This document shows positions 5,503 to 8,705 of a stretch of DNA of 8,705 nt, in pieces. The stretch is from Coriobacteriia bacterium (GTDB lineage Bacteria; Actinomycetota; Coriobacteriia; Anaerosomatales; JAUVQN01), in contig JAUVQN010000053.1 of the NCBI GenBank assembly GCA_030598125.1, forward strand, positions 1 to 8,705, written 5' to 3'. Made by a program: the position numbers and the translations under genes. Each line of letters begins with the position of its first letter. The stretch's first letter is position 1. Below the pieces are notes generated by a model that saw only the letters and a list, made by a program, of their open reading frames with translations, had not been told where the DNA came from and did no database searches.

Positions 5503-5520
5503 CACGAGATGGGCGGGCAA
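5492..5520 (-). promoter_or_regulatory. putative sigma-70-type promoter of the membrane-protein pair
   Basis: On the minus strand TTGCCC (5520-5515, four of six) and GATACT (5497-5492, four of six) are separated by exactly 17 bases. A start near 5485 would give a leader of about 80 nt before the ATG at 5404. It lies in the 169-nt gap after the DUF2207 stop. Confidence 0.4.
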
Positions 5521-5573
5521 GCCTGCGACCCCCTTCGGGAGTGCACGGATGCCGGGGCGCGTGGGCTTGGTGC

Positions 5574-7451
5574 CTAGCCGGCACCGCCACCGCCTCCGCC
5601 GCCGCCGCCACCACCACCGCCGGAGAACCCGCCACCGCCGCCCGACGAGCTCGACATCTGGCTCTGCGCGACGCTCGCCGCCGTGACGACGCCGGTCCTG
5701 AGCCCGCTCACCGGCGAGGTGCCCATGCCGTACGCCGGGTACGCCATCCAGTACGCCGTGCGGATGCCCGGGTCGGAGAGCACCTCGGGCACCTTCGTGC
5801 GCATGGCCTCGATGACCTGTTCGGCGATACCGAAGGTGACCGCCAGCACGAGGAAGTGCTCCCAGAGCACCACGGAGGTCGGGGGCTTCTCATCCAGGCG
5901 CCCGAAGTCCTCCAGATAGCGCTTGAGCGCCATGTACTGGGCGTTGAGCTCGTTGGCCTCACGCGAGCGGCGGGCCATCTTCGTGCCGATCACGATGATG
6001 ACCACGCCCGCCGGGATGGTGATGAAGAGCCACAGGCACTGGCCCGCGACGAACATCGGCAGCAGGCCCGAGGCCGCGACGAGCATGCCCATGAAGATGA
6101 CCAGGAACATGTTCCGGCCGCTGTGCTGCTCGAGGAACCCGCGCGACTTCGCCTCGTTCTTGACGCGGCCCTTCCACGACTTGATGCCGCTCACGTACGT
6201 CTGCGGCCGGCTCTTCGCCGTGGCCTCCAGGTCCGCCATCGTGAAACTGCCGCTCATCATCATCGTGGTGAAGAGGTGGCTGACGAGCGACTCCTCCTGC
6301 GCGGAGAGACCCGAGAGGTCGGGCTTCGCGTACGTGAGCCGGTACGTCTGGGTCTCCTTGCTGCCGAGCCACTTCTGCTGCTGGAAGACCTCCGGCTGGA
6401 TGGAGATGTAGCCGCGATCGATGAGATCCATGAGCGTCGCCGCGATGTCGTCGTCGTCGGGATCGCCCATGCGGATGAGGCTGCCGACGACCGCCGGCGA
6501 CAGCTCGGCGGGAAGCTCCCGGTAGTACTCGCCCTGGAAGCTCATCTTGTACTCCTTGCCGTGCCGGAAGAACATGACGAGCGCGATCGCGAGCCCTCCG
6601 ATGACGGCGAGGACGACGACGGCCGACGTCGTGTAGACGAGCACGCGGGCGGTGACACGCTCGCGGTTCGCTTCGTTCGCCCACTCGGCCTCTTCGTCGA
6701 GCACCTGTTGCAGGCGGGGACCGGGGGTGGCCTGCGCCTCGGGAAGGGCACCTTCGGGGAAGAGGACACGTCCCTCGACGAACGTGTAGCTCGGGAGCTG
6801 GTCGAGCGTGAGGTCGACGGTCGCGTCGTCGTCGATCGTGACGAGACCCGTGAGCGGGCCGTGCGCCCAGGCCCGGACGTCGTCGCTGACCACGTTCTCG
6901 GGGAACACGATCTTGACGCTCACGTTCTCGGCTGGGATGTCCCACTGGTCGCCGATGAACTTCCAGTAGAGCTCGGACGTGTCGTCCCAGCGCTTCGCCG
7001 CGCCCGGCACGACGTACTCGAGCACGATCGTCACCTGCTCGTCGCTCGCGCGGAAGTAGGTGCGCGCGTCGATGTGGTAGCCGTAGTCGGTGATCGAGTA
7101 CGTGCCCTCAGGACGCGTGCCCATCGCGTTCGGATCGGTGGTGAGCTCGGCGGGCCCATCCGGACCCTCCATCCCTATGACCTGGATGTCGACGTCGTTT
7201 CCGAGCGAGTCGCTCTTGTCGAGCTCCCAGAAGACGAACGTGAAGTCACCCTCGAAGTCGAACGTGCGCCGCTCGACGACGTGCATGTCGCCGTCGGGCA
7301 TGACGGTCGCGACGATGTCTACCTCGACGACCTCGTAGGACTTGGCAATCGCGGGCGTGGGCGTAATGACGATGGTGACGATCGCGATGGCCAGGACGAC
7401 CGCGGCGGAGAAGGTGGCCCGTTTCGTGATGGCCTTGGCTCGGGCGCTCAT
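5574..7451 (-). CDS. DUF2207 family exported membrane protein with poly-glycine tail
   Basis: This 625-residue protein has the DUF2207 architecture. A signal peptide (about 1-36, ending TPAIA-K) comes first, then an extracytoplasmic beta-rich domain (about 37-265) that starts SYEVVEVDIVATVMPDGDMHVVERRTF-like and is the signature part of the family. A membrane span follows at about 273-295. A cytoplasmic winged-helix-like region has the family motif YYRELPAELSPAVVGSLI and DDDIAATLMDLIDRGYISI (309-351). Two adjacent spans lie at about 447-469 and 471-489, then an 'LWEHFLVLAVTFGIAEQVIEAM' segment. The protein ends in a serine stretch and two runs of five and thirteen glycines (604-625), also a family trait. 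The function of DUF2207 is unknown. The ATG (7451) overlaps the tadA stop by ATGA, implying coupled translation. Start choice is fixed by the signal peptide and this overlap. Confidence 0.93.
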   Translation of the reverse strand: MSARAKAITKRATFSAAVVLAIAIVTIVITPTPAIAKSYEVVEVDIVATVMPDGDMHVVERRTFDFEGDFTFVFWELDKSDSLGNDVDIQVIGMEGPDGPAELTTDPNAMGTRPEGTYSITDYGYHIDARTYFRASDEQVTIVLEYVVPGAAKRWDDTSELYWKFIGDQWDIPAENVSVKIVFPENVVSDDVRAWAHGPLTGLVTIDDDATVDLTLDQLPSYTFVEGRVLFPEGALPEAQATPGPRLQQVLDEEAEWANEANRERVTARVLVYTTSAVVVLAVIGGLAIALVMFFRHGKEYKMSFQGEYYRELPAELSPAVVGSLIRMGDPDDDDIAATLMDLIDRGYISIQPEVFQQQKWLGSKETQTYRLTYAKPDLSGLSAQEESLVSHLFTTMMMSGSFTMADLEATAKSRPQTYVSGIKSWKGRVKNEAKSRGFLEQHSGRNMFLVIFMGMLVAASGLLPMFVAGQCLWLFITIPAGVVIIVIGTKMARRSREANELNAQYMALKRYLEDFGRLDEKPPTSVVLWEHFLVLAVTFGIAEQVIEAMRTKVPEVLSDPGIRTAYWMAYPAYGMGTSPVSGLRTGVVTAASVAQSQMSSSSGGGGGFSGGGGGGGGGGGGGAG

Positions 7452-7930
7452 CGTGCCTCCGGAGCGGCGGCCTCGGCATTCACTCGCAACTCGGCGAAGA
7501 AGTCCTTGAGGAGCTTCGAGCTCTCCTCGGCCCGCACGCCGGGGATGACGTCGAAGCGGTGGTTCAGGCGCTCGTCGGAGGCGAGGTCGTAGAGCGTGCC
7601 CACGGCACCGGCCTTGGGGTCGGGCGCCCCGTAGACGAGTTCGCCGATGCGGGCGTTCACGAGCGCTCCGGCGCACATCGGGCAAGGCTCGAGCGTCACG
7701 TAGACCGTGCAGTCGGTGAGTCTCCAGCGACCGAGCCGATGGGCCGCTTCGCGCACGGCGATGAGCTCGGCGTGGGCAGTGGGATCGTCCGCGGTCTCGC
7801 GAAGGTTGTGAGCCCGGGCCACGACGGCCCCTTCGCAGACGACGACAGCGCCGACGGGTGTCTCGCCCTCGAGAGCCGCGGCTTCGGCTTCCTGCAGGGC
7901 CATCCCCATGAACGCTTCGTGCGCCTCCAC
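7448..7930 (-). CDS. tadA: tRNA-specific adenosine deaminase TadA
   Basis: This 160-residue deaminase has the expected length and zinc-site residues of TadA. They are His53 and Glu55 in TAHAELIAV (51-59), and Cys83 and Cys86 in LEPCPMCAGAL (80-90), with upstream PVGAVVV (25-31) and Asn42. TadA converts A34 to inosine in tRNA-Arg(ACG), letting one tRNA read CGU, CGC and CGA. The cytosine/guanine deaminase class shares the fold, but the 'ETPVGAVVV...HN...DPTAHAE...EPCPMCAGA' series is the TadA pattern. The start is GTG at 7930, with GGAAGG five bases upstream; the next ATG (7909) would remove the first helix. It is the first gene of a minus-strand operon and overlaps the DUF2207 gene by four bases, a pairing with no obvious functional link. 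A good extended −10 lies 35-43 bases upstream. Confidence 0.96.
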   Translation of the reverse strand: MEAHEAFMGMALQEAEAAALEGETPVGAVVVCEGAVVARAHNLRETADDPTAHAELIAVREAAHRLGRWRLTDCTVYVTLEPCPMCAGALVNARIGELVYGAPDPKAGAVGTLYDLASDERLNHRFDVIPGVRAEESSKLLKDFFAELRVNAEAAAPEAR

Positions 7931-7950
7931 CGCAGCCTTCCCCCGCGCCC

Positions 7951-8008
7951 CTCGTCCGCTTCGGATTCTAGCACCGGGAACGGCGGCGGGAAGCGGCTTT
8001 CGGACGAG
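7951..8008. repeat. 8-bp inverted repeat flanking the tadA promoter
   Basis: CTCGTCCG (7951-7958) is perfectly complementary to CGGACGAG (8001-8008), with 42 bases between that contain the tadA −10. It could be paired operator half-sites or a chance match in GC-rich DNA. Confidence 0.4.
7965..7973 (-). promoter_or_regulatory. extended −10 promoter of tadA operon
   Basis: On the minus strand this reads TGC then TAGAAT (five of six). A weak −35-like TTCCCG lies 16 bases upstream. The predicted start near 7958 gives a leader of about 28 nt before the GTG. The promoter is bracketed by an 8-bp inverted repeat, CTCGTCCG at 7951-7958 and CGGACGAG at 8001-8008. Confidence 0.55.
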
Positions 8009-8075
8009 AGGCGGATGGTGACGGCCCGCTTCCTGCTACGTCCGGACTCGAGACGAGACCGAGAGGCGGAGTCCC

Positions 8076-8423
8076 TTGGAGAGAACACGCACACCGTCGC
8101 TCGCGCGGAACGCGACGCGCATGGCGATCCTCGTCGCACTGGTGCTGGCGGTACCGCTGCTGAGCGCCTGCGGATCCGACGAGGGCGAGATCGTCGTGCC
8201 CGCGCCCGCCCCGGCCGTCCAGGAAGAGGTCGAGGAGGCCGTCGAGGCCACGGCGGAGGCGGAGGCCGAGCAGCCAGCGTACCCGGCGGGCGTTGACTCG
8301 AACCCCGAGACGATGGGCGAGGTCCACGAGTGGTGGACCGCCAACGGCGGCACCGACGACGAGGAGTTCGTGGCCGACTACCCTCGCATCTGGGAAGAGT
8401 GGGTAGCCGCCGGCCGACCGTAG
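8076..8423 (+). CDS. small acidic lipoprotein
   Basis: This 115-residue predicted lipoprotein has a positively charged n-region with four arginines, a hydrophobic segment (MAILVALVLAVP, 16-27) and a lipobox LLSAC with the lipidated Cys32. The mature 84-residue part starts CGSDEGE, continues with a Pro/Ala then Glu/Ala-rich low-complexity linker (about 40-65), and ends in a compact tryptophan-rich segment (EVHEWWTANGG, then YPRIWEEWVAAG). The linker suggests the C-terminal segment is held away from the membrane. No family is recognised. The start is a TTG at 8076 with GGCGGAG about four bases upstream; the in-frame ATG at 8121 would leave the signal peptide without positive charges and has no ribosome binding site. 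It is divergent from tadA and convergent with the gene at the right edge. Confidence 0.75.
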   Translation: MERTRTPSLARNATRMAILVALVLAVPLLSACGSDEGEIVVPAPAPAVQEEVEEAVEATAEAEAEQPAYPAGVDSNPETMGEVHEWWTANGGTDDEEFVADYPRIWEEWVAAGRP

Positions 8424-8431
8424 GCTCGCCG

Positions 8432-8449
8432 CGCGGCCTTTCGGCCGCG
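8432..8449. terminator. hairpin between convergent genes
   Basis: CGCGGCC (8432-8438) and GGCCGCG (8443-8449) form a perfect 7-bp stem with a TTTC tetraloop. It lies between the lipoprotein stop at 8423 and the opposite stop at 8459. There is no U-tract; a bidirectional terminator role is inferred. Confidence 0.5.
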
Positions 8450-8458
8450 ATGCTCCTG

Positions 8459-8705
8459 CTACCGCACCCGCGTCCCGATCTGATCCCAGGTGGCGGTGTA
8501 GAGCGTGCCGCCCGCGTCCGATGAGATCTCGCCGGCCATGTCAGCCGAGAAAACGTCCTCGTTCTCGCGCACGCCGTTCACGATGATGTCGCCCGTCCAC
8601 GTCGTGCCCTCTTCGTCCACGTACATCGAGGTCCCTTCGTACGTCCACGCTTCTCCCTCGATGGCGAGCGTGCCCTCGTAGACGTGATCGCCGGCATCGA
8701 TCGTC
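8459..8705 (-). CDS. unidentified protein, C-terminal 81 residues (5' end outside window)
   Basis: An open minus-strand frame enters from the right edge and ends with TAG at 8459, giving 81 residues. It is acidic and rich in Thr, Gly and Asp, with alternating strand-like segments: HVYEGTLAIEGEAWTYEG, TSMYVDEEGTTWTGDIIVNG and a final GTLYTATWDQIGTRVR. This looks like the end of a beta-rich, possibly secreted or periplasmic, domain, but no family is recognised. No membrane segment is present in the visible part. The frame is supported by third-position GC preference, sensible residue composition and the convergent hairpin after the stop. The start, signal peptide and identity cannot be judged from this window. 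Confidence 0.6.
   Translation of the reverse strand, partial: TIDAGDHVYEGTLAIEGEAWTYEGTSMYVDEEGTTWTGDIIVNGVRENEDVFSADMAGEISSDAGGTLYTATWDQIGTRVR

Noticed and set aside
5405..5573. A riboswitch in the leader of the three-helix membrane protein
   Set aside because: The region has hairpins but I could not match it to the conserved core of any riboswitch class; only a structured dyad is reported.
5406..7592. 728-codon open frame on the plus strand opposite the DUF2207 gene
   Set aside because: It is an antisense shadow with low-complexity Arg/His/Asp-rich translation and no motif or ribosome binding site; the minus strand has a clear signal peptide and DUF2207 motifs.
8034..8042. TGCTACGTC as a promoter for the lipoprotein gene
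   Set aside because: The hexamer TACGTC matches TATAAT at only two positions and there is no −35; spacing to the start is plausible but the match is too weak.
8330..8524. 64-codon plus-strand frame past the lipoprotein stop
   Set aside because: It begins inside the lipoprotein gene, crosses the terminator hairpin and overlaps the convergent gene; there is no ribosome binding site.

Overview
The window is gene-dense and very GC-rich. Its lipobox protein, SD-led starts, extended −10 promoters and DUF2207 protein with a poly-glycine tail suggest a high-GC Gram-positive bacterium. My guess is an actinobacterium, perhaps Coriobacteriia-like. That is an inference from composition and gene families; no marker gene here fixes the taxon. 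No insertion sequence, phage gene, CRISPR array or toxin-antitoxin pair was seen, and no gene-free stretch exceeds 170 bases.

Layout. Positions 1-635 hold two head-to-head genes for small ubiquitin-like MoaD/ThiS-type proteins; the left one runs off the window. Convergent to the second is typA/bipA (minus, 666-2474), the ribosome-associated GTPase. It shares a divergent promoter region with a DinB-type four-helix protein (plus, 2599-3129). That gene converges on a minus-strand pair made of an SDR oxidoreductase (3610-4410) followed by a small conserved protein that may be DUF1801-like (3166-3582). Upstream of the SDR lies a complete tRNA-Ser(GGA) gene with its own extended −10 promoter, followed by a 13-bp perfect hairpin.

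A longer minus-strand block follows. tadA (7448-7930, tRNA adenosine deaminase) overlaps by ATGA a secreted, membrane-anchored DUF2207 protein (5574-7451). After a 169-nt gap with a plausible promoter inside a dyad come a three-helix membrane protein (4910-5404) and a 77-residue protein (4672-4905) that starts 4 nt after it. At the right edge, a small acidic lipoprotein (plus, 8076-8423) diverges from tadA and converges on the 3' end of an unidentified minus-strand gene (8459-8705, partial).

How the genes work together. TypA, TadA and tRNA-Ser belong to translation. The DUF2207, three-helix and 77-aa genes form an envelope-related block of unknown function and are the best candidate here for something undescribed. 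The paired MoaD/ThiS-like proteins lack nearby MoaA, MoaE, MoeB or ThiF partners, and the complete one lacks the C-terminal diglycine needed for sulfur carriage, so their role is open. Convergent gene ends are marked by GC-rich hairpins without a U-tract. Several promoters share an extended −10 of the form TGC followed by the hexamer.
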